6,185 bases of DNA from Actinomycetota bacterium. GTDB taxonomy: Bacteria; Actinomycetota; Actinomycetes; S36-B12; UBA5976. This document shows, piece by piece, positions 1-5,897 of the stretch. Made by a program: the position numbers and the translations under genes. How positions within the stretch are numbered: the stretch's first letter is position 1; every line of letters starts with the position of its first letter. The notes beneath the pieces were generated by a model. The model did not search any database. It saw only the letters and a list, made by a program, of their open reading frames with translations, and was not told the DNA's origin. The stretch lies in the NCBI GenBank assembly GCA_009923375.1, contig RFTO01000073.1, positions 1 to 6,185 of the forward strand. Direction: 5' to 3'.

Positions 1-12
1 ATCCATGTTCCC

Positions 13-18
13 ACCTTA
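13..18 (-). promoter_or_regulatory. Probable -10 element of a divergent gene cut by the left edge
   Basis: Read on the minus strand, TAAGGT (a TANNNT -10 hexamer) is followed after 6 bases by ATG at positions 6-4, then GAT. This is the same spacing seen at the other gene starts in this window, so a divergent, possibly leaderless gene beginning Met-Asp probably starts here; only two codons are inside the window. The overlapping AAGGTGG, 4 bases before the ATG, could instead serve as a Shine-Dalgarno sequence. The product cannot be identified. Confidence 0.4.
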
Positions 19-67
19 TGCGAGGGTCAGATTGCCGCCTACGGCTCGCACCGTCACTGAAGGCGAC

Positions 68-73
68 TAGCCT
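68..73 (+). promoter_or_regulatory. -10 element of a leaderless promoter for the DUF3107 gene
   Basis: TAGCCT fits TANNNT and lies 7 bases before the ATG at 81. The bases between are pyrimidine-rich (TATCCCC) and hold no Shine-Dalgarno sequence, so transcription probably starts at or next to the A of the ATG. I see no convincing -35 hexamer at the usual spacing. The call rests on the hexamer, the spacing and the recurrence of the same arrangement at other genes here. Confidence 0.5.
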
Positions 74-80
74 TATCCCC

Positions 81-359
81 ATGTCGACAACGCGCACTAA
101 AGCCACGGCCGGCGCTCCTAAGAGCGCCGAGCTCAACGTGGACGTCCGCATCGTGACCGTCAATACGGCGCGCGAGCTCACATACATGGTCGACGGCACC
201 GCCGGCGACATCGCACAGGCCGTCAATGCCAGCCTTACCTCCGGCGCCCCGCTCACCTTGACCGACGACAAAGGTCGCACCGTGATCGTGGCAGCCGACA
301 AGATTGCAGCAGTTGAGATCGGCGTGGCCACTGAGCGCCGCGTCGGCTTCACCGGCTGA
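81..359 (+). CDS. DUF3107 family protein, 92 aa
   Basis: This is a small actinobacterial protein of unknown function. Two features identify the family: a central LTDDKGRTVIVAADKIAAVEIG segment in two halves (LTDDKGR at about residues 61-67, then the VEIG strand at about 80-83) and the RRVGF ending. Family members are usually about 75 residues. The extra length here is an N-terminal stretch rich in Thr, Ala and Lys before the conserved core, which begins near VDVRIVTV (residue 20). I chose the ATG at 81 because a TANNNT hexamer sits 7 bases upstream; an in-frame GTG at 138 would give the usual family length but has no obvious ribosome binding site. The next gene, a DEAD-box helicase, starts almost at once, so the two are probably cotranscribed. 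From memory, the DUF3107 protein TB9.4 of Mycobacterium tuberculosis also lies near rhlE. No signal peptide or membrane segment is visible. Confidence 0.88.
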   Translation: MSTTRTKATAGAPKSAELNVDVRIVTVNTARELTYMVDGTAGDIAQAVNASLTSGAPLTLTDDKGRTVIVAADKIAAVEIGVATERRVGFTG

Positions 360-1917
360 CGGCCCCACTAGCCAGGAGTTCACCATCACCGAAAAGACCC
401 CGGGTCCGGCATTTGCCGACCTCGGCGTGAAGCCCGAAATCTGCAGCGCCCTTGCGCGCCACGACATCGTTTACGCCTTCCCTATTCAAGCCTTGACTTT
501 GCCACAAGCGTTGTCAGGCACCGACCTCATCGGCCAAGCCAAGACCGGCACCGGCAAGACCCTCGGTTTCGGCATCCCCATCGTGCAGCGAATCGTGAAC
601 CTGCGCGATCCGCACTACGCAGATCTGCCCAAGAATGCCATCGGTAAACCGCAGGCACTTGTTGTTGTACCCACCCGCGAACTCGCGATCCAGGTGGCCA
701 GCGACCTTGAGACTGCGGGCGCAGATTTGGCGATCCGCGTGTGCTGCATCTACGGCGGGCGGGCTTACGAGCCTCAGATCGACCAACTCAACGATGGTGT
801 CGACGTTGTGGTCGGAACGCCTGGTCGCCTCTTGGATTTGTTCAAGCAGCGTCACCTCGATCTCTCCCACATCCGCATCTTGGTCCTCGATGAGGCCGAT
901 GAGATGTTGGATATGGGCTTCTTACCTGATGTCGAGCGCATCGTCGCGGCGGTGCCAGATGGGCGGCAGACGATGCTGTTTTCGGCCACCATGCCGGGAC
1001 AAATCATCTCCATGGCCCGTCGATATATGAACCAGCCCATTCACATGCGCGCCCAAGAATCAGAGGGCGAAAGCTCGATGGTCGACTTAATCGAACAGCA
1101 TGTGTGGCGCACCCACCCACTCGATAAACCTGAGCTCGTGGGCCGCATCTTGCAGGCCGAGGGTTGCGAGCGGACGATCGTGTTCTGCCGCACCAAGCGG
1201 GCGGCGCAAAAGCTCGCGGATGAGTTAGTTGAGCGCGGCTTCAGTGCCGCATCCCTGCATGGGGATCTGGGTCAAGGTGCTCGTGAGAAGGCATTGAATG
1301 ATTTTCGTAGCGCGAAGGTTGCAACCTTGGTCGCCACCGATGTCGCCGCCCGGGGAATCGATGTCGAAGCAGTCACTCACGTCATCAATTACGAATGCCC
1401 TGAGGACGATAAGACCCTCACTCACCGCATCGGCCGCACTGGTCGCGCAGGAGCTAGTGGCGTCGCCATCACGTTCGTTGACTGGCCGGACACCGCACGC
1501 TGGCAGATGATTAACCGCACCCTTGGGTTGGCATTCAATGACCCCATTGAGACCTATTCATCCAGTGATCACGTCTACACCGGCTTAAACATCCCCCGCG
1601 ATGTGAAGGGCCGTCTCATTCCGGCGCCACCAACCCCCGCCAAAAAGCCTGGCGATGGTGGTTCGGCTGGCACTCGAGGTGCCAGCGGCGGCGGACGTGG
1701 CCAGCAACGCAGCGGTGAACGCGTAGGTGGCGGTCGCAGTGGTGGTGCTAGTGCGTCTCGCGATGGCGGCAGGAACAGAAGTGGCGGCGCAGGTGCGACT
1801 AAGCCTGTGTCTAACTCCTCATCTGCCGCATCACAAAGTGCGAACTCAACAGGTGACCGTAACTCCAGCCGACCCGCTCGCGCGCGTACTCGTACACGTA
1901 AACCAACAGAGGGCTAG
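304..1917 (+). CDS. DEAD-box ATP-dependent RNA helicase, RhlE-like
   Basis: This is an ATP-driven RNA unwinding enzyme, probably acting in cold adaptation, ribosome assembly or mRNA decay. All core motifs are present (numbering from the TTG at 304): Q motif F37 and PIQ 60-62, motif I AKTGTGKT 79-86, Ia PTRELA 123-128, Ib TPGR 172-175, II DEAD 196-199, III SAT 227-229, IV around VFCRTK 293-298, V ATDVAARGID 344-353 and VI HRIGRTGRAG 374-383. Residues from about 445 to 537 form a Gly/Arg/Ser-rich low-complexity tail ending in a basic RARTRTRKP segment, probably disordered and RNA-binding. The start is uncertain. TTG 304 and TTG 313 are the only canonical starts ahead of the Q motif, but both lie inside the conserved end of the DUF3107 gene; ATC 385 has the good ribosome binding site and would give 510 aa. 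The stated start is therefore the outer limit. It is probably cotranscribed with DUF3107. The family is certain; the RhlE-like subtype is inferred. Confidence 0.96.
   Translation: MQQLRSAWPLSAASASPADGPTSQEFTITEKTPGPAFADLGVKPEICSALARHDIVYAFPIQALTLPQALSGTDLIGQAKTGTGKTLGFGIPIVQRIVNLRDPHYADLPKNAIGKPQALVVVPTRELAIQVASDLETAGADLAIRVCCIYGGRAYEPQIDQLNDGVDVVVGTPGRLLDLFKQRHLDLSHIRILVLDEADEMLDMGFLPDVERIVAAVPDGRQTMLFSATMPGQIISMARRYMNQPIHMRAQESEGESSMVDLIEQHVWRTHPLDKPELVGRILQAEGCERTIVFCRTKRAAQKLADELVERGFSAASLHGDLGQGAREKALNDFRSAKVATLVATDVAARGIDVEAVTHVINYECPEDDKTLTHRIGRTGRAGASGVAITFVDWPDTARWQMINRTLGLAFNDPIETYSSSDHVYTGLNIPRDVKGRLIPAPPTPAKKPGDGGSAGTRGASGGGRGQQRSGERVGGGRSGGASASRDGGRNRSGGAGATKPVSNSSSAASQSANSTGDRNSSRPARARTRTRKPTEG
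374..378 (+). promoter_or_regulatory. Shine-Dalgarno sequence that points to the helicase start
   Basis: AGGAG lies 15 bases after the DUF3107 stop and 6 bases before an ATC codon at 385, which is in the helicase reading frame. The site is ideal in sequence and spacing, but no ATG, GTG or TTG follows it at a usable distance. It therefore suggests initiation at ATC 385, or an ATG-to-ATC change in this particular sequence. Confidence 0.5.
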
Positions 1918-1922
1918 TTCCC

Positions 1923-2864
1923 TTACGCCGCCCGAGTTTGGGAGCGCACCACCACTGCCAATCCGACCAACACCAGAGCCAGTGCGGGCCACACCTGCAC
2001 TGGCGGTTGTTGGTGAATCCATGCTGCGGCGATGATCGTCGAGCCGGGCATCTCGAACAAGATGGCGGTGCTCGCCACGGTAGCGCTGATTGTTCGCAAC
2101 GATTTGTTGATGAGTGTGTGGCCGATAACCTGTCCACACAACGTCAACAAGATGATGCTCTGCCACTGCACTGACGAGTAACCAAGAGTCTGTGTGCCGG
2201 TGACGCCGCAGACAATGAACAGCCATATCGATGCAGATGCATACGCCAACATGCTGTAAGGCAATGTGGGCACGCTTACACGCGCATGCTGGCCAGCTGT
2301 CACATAGGCCGCAGCAGCGATCGCGCCGGCCAGTGCGAGGGCATCACCGAAGAGCGCACGCGGCGATGTAAACGCGAAGTCACTGCCCGCGAGCACCGCG
2401 GCGCCAAGGATTGCGATGATGATTCCGGCAAGCATTCGCGAGGGCACTTTCTGCCCACGAATCATCGCCATCAATGCCGCCCACACGGGTTGAGTTGCGA
2501 CCAGCGCCGTCGATGATGCAACCGTGGTGAAGCGCAGACTCGGGATCCACAAGGCGAAGTGCAGGGCGAGTAACGCTCCTGCGAGCAATGTGGCCGACCA
2601 TCCACTGCGGCTTATTTCACGCAGTGACCGCCATTGCCTGCCCATCAAGAAGATGGCGATGAATGCTGCACCCAGTAAGCAGCGCCAGGCAGCCAAGGCG
2701 AACACTGGCGCCGAGCTCTCGGTGATGATCGGCCCGGTGGTGCAGATACCCAAAAGAGCGACGCCCAGCGCCCAGCCATCCATGGTGATTCCCCAGAATC
2801 TGCGTGGGCTGCCGGCTGGCTGGGTCCTCATCGCCTCGCTGGGGTGTTCAGGCTGTTGCGGCAC
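1923..2864 (-). CDS. EamA/DMT superfamily transporter, 313 aa
   Basis: This is a cytoplasmic-membrane protein of the drug/metabolite transporter superfamily, likely a proton-coupled exporter of a small metabolite; the substrate cannot be told from sequence. It has about ten hydrophobic helices (roughly residues 31-51, 54-74, 92-110, 114-134, 144-161, 172-190, 203-220, 235-252, 262-282 and 290-307) forming two EamA repeats. Each repeat contains the family's typical end-of-repeat segment: TVASSTALVATQPVWAALM near 114-132, and ISATVASTAILFEMPGSTI near 259-277. The length is normal for ten-helix members. I chose GTG at 2864 because TAGCCT lies 6 bases upstream on the minus strand; ATG at 2831 (residue 12) is an alternative without a well-spaced ribosome binding site. 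The gene stands alone, divergent from the MgtE_N/CBS gene and convergent with the helicase, with 5 bases between the stops. No regulator is adjacent to suggest an inducer. Confidence 0.93.
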   Translation of the reverse strand: MPQQPEHPSEAMRTQPAGSPRRFWGITMDGWALGVALLGICTTGPIITESSAPVFALAAWRCLLGAAFIAIFLMGRQWRSLREISRSGWSATLLAGALLALHFALWIPSLRFTTVASSTALVATQPVWAALMAMIRGQKVPSRMLAGIIIAILGAAVLAGSDFAFTSPRALFGDALALAGAIAAAAYVTAGQHARVSVPTLPYSMLAYASASIWLFIVCGVTGTQTLGYSSVQWQSIILLTLCGQVIGHTLINKSLRTISATVASTAILFEMPGSTIIAAAWIHQQPPVQVWPALALVLVGLAVVVRSQTRAA

Positions 2865-2870
2865 CGTCGC

Positions 2871-2876
2871 AGGCTA
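2871..2876 (-). promoter_or_regulatory. -10 element of a leaderless promoter for the EamA transporter
   Basis: On the minus strand TAGCCT is followed by 6 bases (GCGACG) and the GTG start at 2864. There is no Shine-Dalgarno sequence in the gap. The hexamer is identical to the one proposed upstream of DUF3107. A matching -35 hexamer is not evident; its expected place, about 2893-2899, overlaps or adjoins the -10 of the opposite promoter. Confidence 0.5.
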
Positions 2877-2902
2877 CGGCCTTGCGCGGGTGGTCTGGCG
2901 GG

Positions 2903-2908
2903 TACCCT
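2903..2908 (+). promoter_or_regulatory. -10 element of a leaderless promoter for the MgtE_N/CBS operon
   Basis: TACCCT fits TANNNT and is followed by 6 bases (GCCCTG) and the GTG at 2915. No ribosome binding site is present between them. A weak TTGCGC at 2882-2887 could be a -35 element, but with a short 15-base spacer. It would drive the MgtE_N/CBS and DUF1003 genes, and perhaps mrp. Confidence 0.5.
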
Positions 2909-2914
2909 GCCCTG

Positions 2915-4177
2915 GTGAGCACTCAAGCATCGAGAAACCACCGCGTGTTCGTCGCGCGCTTGGTTGGCATGCGCGTGCTCGACCCGACTGGTGACACCGT
3001 GGGCAAAGTACGCGACCTCGTCATCCAGCTTCTCGGTGACGCCCGACCGCCTCGTGTGCATGGCATGGTGGTTGAGGTGGCTACTCGGCGCCGCGTGTTC
3101 GTGCCCATGACTCGGGTGACAAGCATTGACTCTGGGGCCGTTATCACCACAGGCGTCGTGAACCTCAAGAGATTCGCTCAGCACTCGGGTGAGACCTTGG
3201 TTGTGGCTGAACTACTCGACCGCACTGCGACCGTCTTATCGGATAGCGCGAAGGTGACCTTGCGCGATATCTCAATGCAGCAAGACCGCTCCAACGACTG
3301 GTCAATCTCCAAAGTGTTCGTGCAGCAGGCCGGCATTGGACTGCGCCGTCGCGGCCAGACGTTCTTACTCGACTGGAATGAGGTGTCTGGGCTATCGCTG
3401 GAAAGTGATGGGCAGTCAGCGGAGTCCTTCCTCTCCAGCATCGCCGACTTACGCGCACCCGATATTGCAAACCTCCTGCACGAGATGTCACCGAAGCGAC
3501 GCCTTGAGATTTTGCGCGGCTTCGATGACGACATGCTCGCCGACATCCTCGAGGAGTTACCGGAGGATGACGCAGTCGAAGTCGTCACTGCCCTAGAAGG
3601 TGATCGCGCAGCGGATGTCATCGAGGAGATGGATCCTGATGACGCAGCAGACCTGCTAAGTGAGCTGTCGCCTGATCAAGCAGAGGCCGTGCTTGAGCGC
3701 CTTGAGCCCGATGAGGCAGACGACTTACGCCGGCTCATGTCGTATGGCGAATACACCGCCGGCGGCATGATGACCACCGAGCCCATCATCTTGTCGCCCG
3801 ATGCCACTGTCGCTGTTGCCTTGGCACGAGTGCGCAACCCAGAGATCTCACCAGCATTGGCCTCGCAGGTCTACGTCGTCCGCCCACCGCTTGAGACTCC
3901 CACGGGTCGCTTCCTCGGCGTTGCGCATGTGCAGCGGTTGCTACGCGAACCGCCAGCCACGCTCGTCTCAGCTGTCTTGGATGACAACCTAGAGCCACTG
4001 GGTCCAGATGCGCCGCTTGAGCAAGTGACGCGCTATTTCGCCACCTACAACCTGGTAGCAATTCCCATCGTCGATGAACATGAGCACCTCGTCGGCGCAG
4101 TGTCAGTTGATGATGTGATCGACCACATGCTGCCTGATCGCTGGCGCAAGAACTCACGGGAGGCCGACAATGGCTGA
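2915..4177 (+). CDS. Soluble PRC-barrel / MgtE_N / CBS-pair protein, 420 aa
   Basis: This protein resembles the cytoplasmic sensor of the MgtE Mg2+ channel but has no channel. Domains in order: a PRC-barrel-like region at about residues 11-90 (RVLDPTGDTVGKVRDLVI), a second similar region at about 95-165, an MgtE_N superhelix at about 175-275, and two CBS domains at about 284-345 and 350-405. The MgtE_N part shows its typical short repeats (LPEDDAVEVV, MDPDDAADLL, LSPDQAEAVL, LEPDEADDLR), and the first CBS domain opens with MMTTEPIIL. No hydrophobic segment is long enough to cross the membrane, and the protein ends after the second CBS domain, where MgtE would begin its five helices. It probably senses Mg2+ or a nucleotide and acts on a partner; the partner is unknown. 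I chose GTG 2915, rather than an upstream ATG at 2804, because the upstream stretch is unlike any domain and runs antisense through the start of the transporter gene. Its last 8 bases overlap the DUF1003 gene. From memory, Rv1232c of M. tuberculosis is the counterpart. Confidence 0.92.
   Translation: MSTQASRNHRVFVARLVGMRVLDPTGDTVGKVRDLVIQLLGDARPPRVHGMVVEVATRRRVFVPMTRVTSIDSGAVITTGVVNLKRFAQHSGETLVVAELLDRTATVLSDSAKVTLRDISMQQDRSNDWSISKVFVQQAGIGLRRRGQTFLLDWNEVSGLSLESDGQSAESFLSSIADLRAPDIANLLHEMSPKRRLEILRGFDDDMLADILEELPEDDAVEVVTALEGDRAADVIEEMDPDDAADLLSELSPDQAEAVLERLEPDEADDLRRLMSYGEYTAGGMMTTEPIILSPDATVAVALARVRNPEISPALASQVYVVRPPLETPTGRFLGVAHVQRLLREPPATLVSAVLDDNLEPLGPDAPLEQVTRYFATYNLVAIPIVDEHEHLVGAVSVDDVIDHMLPDRWRKNSREADNG
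4158..4163 (+). promoter_or_regulatory. Strong Shine-Dalgarno sequence of the DUF1003 gene
   Basis: GGGAGG lies inside the end of the MgtE_N/CBS gene, 6 bases before the ATG at 4170. It settles the start, and together with the ATGGCTGA start/stop overlap (4170-4177) it indicates translational coupling of the two proteins. Confidence 0.8.
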
Positions 4178-4670
4178 GTCCTCCCGCATTGACCAACCGA
4201 TTCGACGCGGTCGCCGGCGCTCTGGTGTGGATCAAGAGTTCTTCGGTCGCTTCTCTGAGCGGATTGCCCGCTTCATTGGCTCATGGACATTCATTGCCTG
4301 GATGACAGTGGTCATCACCTTGTGGATCGTATGGAACACCTGCATGCCCCGGCCTTACCGCTTCGACCAATACGCATTCCTGCTTCTGACACTTGCCCTC
4401 TCATTGCAGGCTTCGTACGCCGCACCACTAATCCTGCTGGCGCAAAACCGCCAGACCGACCGTGACCGCGTGCAATATCAGGATGACCGGGCCAACACTG
4501 AGCGACTGATTGCCGATGCGGAGTTCCTCAGTCGCGAGATTGCCGCGCTGCGTATCGCGGTCGGCGAGCTGGCCACACGCGATTACGTCCGCACGGAATT
4601 GCGCTCCTTGCTCGAGGAGCTTGAGGAGTCCCGACAGGACGACAAGTCGTCGTCACCCTCGGGCGCGTAA
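4170..4670 (+). CDS. DUF1003 two-helix membrane protein, 166 aa
   Basis: This is a small cytoplasmic-membrane protein of unknown function. The family is recognised from FIGSWTFIAW near residues 35-44, a FDQYAFLLLTLALSLQA segment near 65-81, and the hallmark APLILLAQNRQTDRDR at about 85-100. Two transmembrane helices are visible, about 38-57 and 68-91, joined by a short loop containing a cysteine and a proline (TCMPRP). The N terminus is basic (RRGRRR), which favours a cytoplasmic location. After the second helix there is a long charged segment (about 95-155) that looks like a coiled coil, then a polar Asp/Ser tail. The length is normal. The start is fixed by GGGAGG 6 bases upstream, and the gene overlaps the MgtE_N/CBS gene by 8 bases, so the two proteins are likely made together and may interact. 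The family is sometimes called a putative membrane or Mg2+-related protein on context only; I assign no reaction. Confidence 0.94.
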   Translation: MAESSRIDQPIRRGRRRSGVDQEFFGRFSERIARFIGSWTFIAWMTVVITLWIVWNTCMPRPYRFDQYAFLLLTLALSLQASYAAPLILLAQNRQTDRDRVQYQDDRANTERLIADAEFLSREIAALRIAVGELATRDYVRTELRSLLEELEESRQDDKSSSPSGA

Positions 4671-4673
4671 CAT
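4668..4673 (+). promoter_or_regulatory. Probable internal -10 element for mrp, overlapping a stop codon
   Basis: TAACAT fits TANNNT (and 4 of 6 bases of TATAAT). Its first three bases are the TAA stop codon of the DUF1003 gene. It lies 7 bases before the GTG at 4681, and no Shine-Dalgarno sequence is present in the gap. This suggests that mrp has its own leaderless transcript as well as, or instead of, read-through from upstream. Confidence 0.45.
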
Positions 4674-4680
4674 CACCGAC

Positions 4681-5802
4681 GTGCCCATCAACCTCGACGA
4701 CGTTCGCGCCGCACTCGCCCCCGTCAAAGACCCGGAGATCCACCGCCCGTTGATGGAGCTGGGGATGCTGCCGAGCATCAGCGTCGAAGGTGGCACCGTC
4801 TCCATCACCTTGCGCCTGACCGTCGGTGGATGTCCGATGAAGCAGGAGATGACGGAGTCGCTGACCGCAGCGGCTAAGACCGTCGATGGAGTCACTGAGG
4901 TGGTGATCACCACAGAGGCGATGACCAAAGAGCAACGCGAGCAATTGCGCACCCAGCTCACCGGCGGCGGCGAGAATGTGATCTCCTTCAACCAACCTGG
5001 TAATCGCACACGAATTATCGCGATCTCATCTGGCAAAGGCGGCGTCGGTAAGTCATCGCTGACGGCGAATCTGGCCGTGGCCATCGCTGCCGAGGGTTTC
5101 ACAGTCGGCCTGGCCGATATGGATGTGTACGGCCACTCAATTCCACGAATCATGGGTGTCACTGAGCCACCCGTGCAGGTTGAGGGGCTGTTGATGCCAC
5201 CGGCCAAACATGGTGTGCGAGTGCTGTCAGTGGATCTAATGAAGCCATCTGGATTCGCTGAGCCCATCGCCTTTCGTGGGCCGATGCTGCATAAGGTGCT
5301 GATGCAGTTCATGTCGGACACGTGGTGGGGGGACTTGGATTTCCTCCTCATGGACCTGCCACCAGGCACGGGGGATATGGCCTTGAGTATCGGCCAGACC
5401 CTTCCGCAAAGTGAGATCATCGTGGTCACCACCCCTCACATCGCCGCCGCAGAAGTGGCAGTACGAGCTGGTGCGCTGGGTTTGCGGATGAATCAACGAC
5501 TTCTCGGCGTCATCGAGAACATGTCCGCTTTCCCGTGCCCCAGTTGCGGCGAGCTCACCTTCGCCTTCGGTCGCGGCGGCGGCGAGATGGTCGCGCAGAC
5601 GCTGACGGAGCGTTCTGGAACACAAGTGCCGCTGCTCGGAGCAGTTCCCTTCGATGTTCGCGTAAGTGAGGAGGACGGCCTTCCGTTCATCCTGCGACAC
5701 CCGGAAAGCCCAGCGGCCCTGGCGATCAAGGAACTAGCGCGGACGATTTACGTCAAGCAACGCGGTCTAGCCGATCTGACTCTTCCCCTGGTTCGCCGCT
5801 GA
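4681..5802 (+). CDS. mrp: Mrp/ApbC iron-sulfur cluster carrier ATPase, 373 aa
   Basis: This is a cytoplasmic P-loop ATPase of the Mrp/NBP35 family that binds an Fe-S cluster, normally as a homodimer, and delivers it to apoproteins. Residues 5-80 form the N-terminal MIP18/DUF59 domain, with a conserved cysteine in VGGCPM (C51). The ATPase domain has the deviant Walker A SGKGGVGKSS (117-126), the A' region DMDVYGHSIPR (146-156), and the Walker B-like MDLPPGTGD (224-232). The bridging cluster ligands are C286 and C289 in FPCPSCG. The length matches actinobacterial homologues. I chose GTG 4681 because homology begins just after it and a TANNNT hexamer lies 7 bases upstream; an in-frame ATG at 4510 would run through the DUF1003 gene. 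The gap to the DUF1003 stop is 10 bases. The His in YGHS, where many bacteria have Pro, is as I recall usual in Actinobacteria. Confidence 0.97.
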   Translation: MPINLDDVRAALAPVKDPEIHRPLMELGMLPSISVEGGTVSITLRLTVGGCPMKQEMTESLTAAAKTVDGVTEVVITTEAMTKEQREQLRTQLTGGGENVISFNQPGNRTRIIAISSGKGGVGKSSLTANLAVAIAAEGFTVGLADMDVYGHSIPRIMGVTEPPVQVEGLLMPPAKHGVRVLSVDLMKPSGFAEPIAFRGPMLHKVLMQFMSDTWWGDLDFLLMDLPPGTGDMALSIGQTLPQSEIIVVTTPHIAAAEVAVRAGALGLRMNQRLLGVIENMSAFPCPSCGELTFAFGRGGGEMVAQTLTERSGTQVPLLGAVPFDVRVSEEDGLPFILRHPESPAALAIKELARTIYVKQRGLADLTLPLVRR

Positions 5803-5806
5803 TGTG

Positions 5807-5823
5807 CGCGCCCAGGTGGCGCG
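5807..5823. terminator. Possible bidirectional hairpin between mrp and tatB
   Basis: CGCGCC (5807-5812) pairs perfectly with GGCGCG (5818-5823) across a 5-base loop, starting 5 bases after the mrp stop. There is no following T tract on either strand, so it is not a classical intrinsic terminator, but a GC-only hairpin at this place could end or protect the transcripts. A second, weaker inverted repeat, GCAGT/ACTGC at 5853-5870, contains the palindrome AGTCGACT. Nothing else is evident in the 95 bases between the two stops. Confidence 0.35.
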
Positions 5824-5897
5824 GTGAACAACTCAGCAATCGGAAAGCGCATGCAGTGCGAGTCGACTGCCCCAAGGTCACGCACCCGGTGAACGCG

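Noticed and set aside
1925..1955. Hairpin near CCCGAGTTTGGG as a terminator for the helicase
   Set aside because: Only three clear base pairs, no T tract, and it lies inside the end of the transporter coding sequence.
1846..2226. Minus-strand open frame overlapping the ends of the helicase and transporter genes
   Set aside because: Rich in His, Arg and Ser, no recognisable domain; overlaps the transporter in another frame of the same strand.
2804..2914. In-frame ATG at 2804 as the start of the MgtE_N/CBS protein
   Set aside because: It would add 37 residues with no domain character, read antisense through the beginning of the transporter gene; GTG 2915 with its upstream TACCCT fits better.
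4510..4680. In-frame ATG at 4510 as the start of Mrp
   Set aside because: The added 57 residues are Arg/Ser-rich out-of-frame reading of the DUF1003 gene, and homology to Mrp begins just after GTG 4681.
4653..5432. Long minus-strand open frame (259 codons) opposite mrp
   Set aside because: It is antisense to a fully convincing Mrp coding sequence, shows no recognisable domain and is Ser/Arg/Pro-rich, as expected of a shadow frame in GC-rich DNA.
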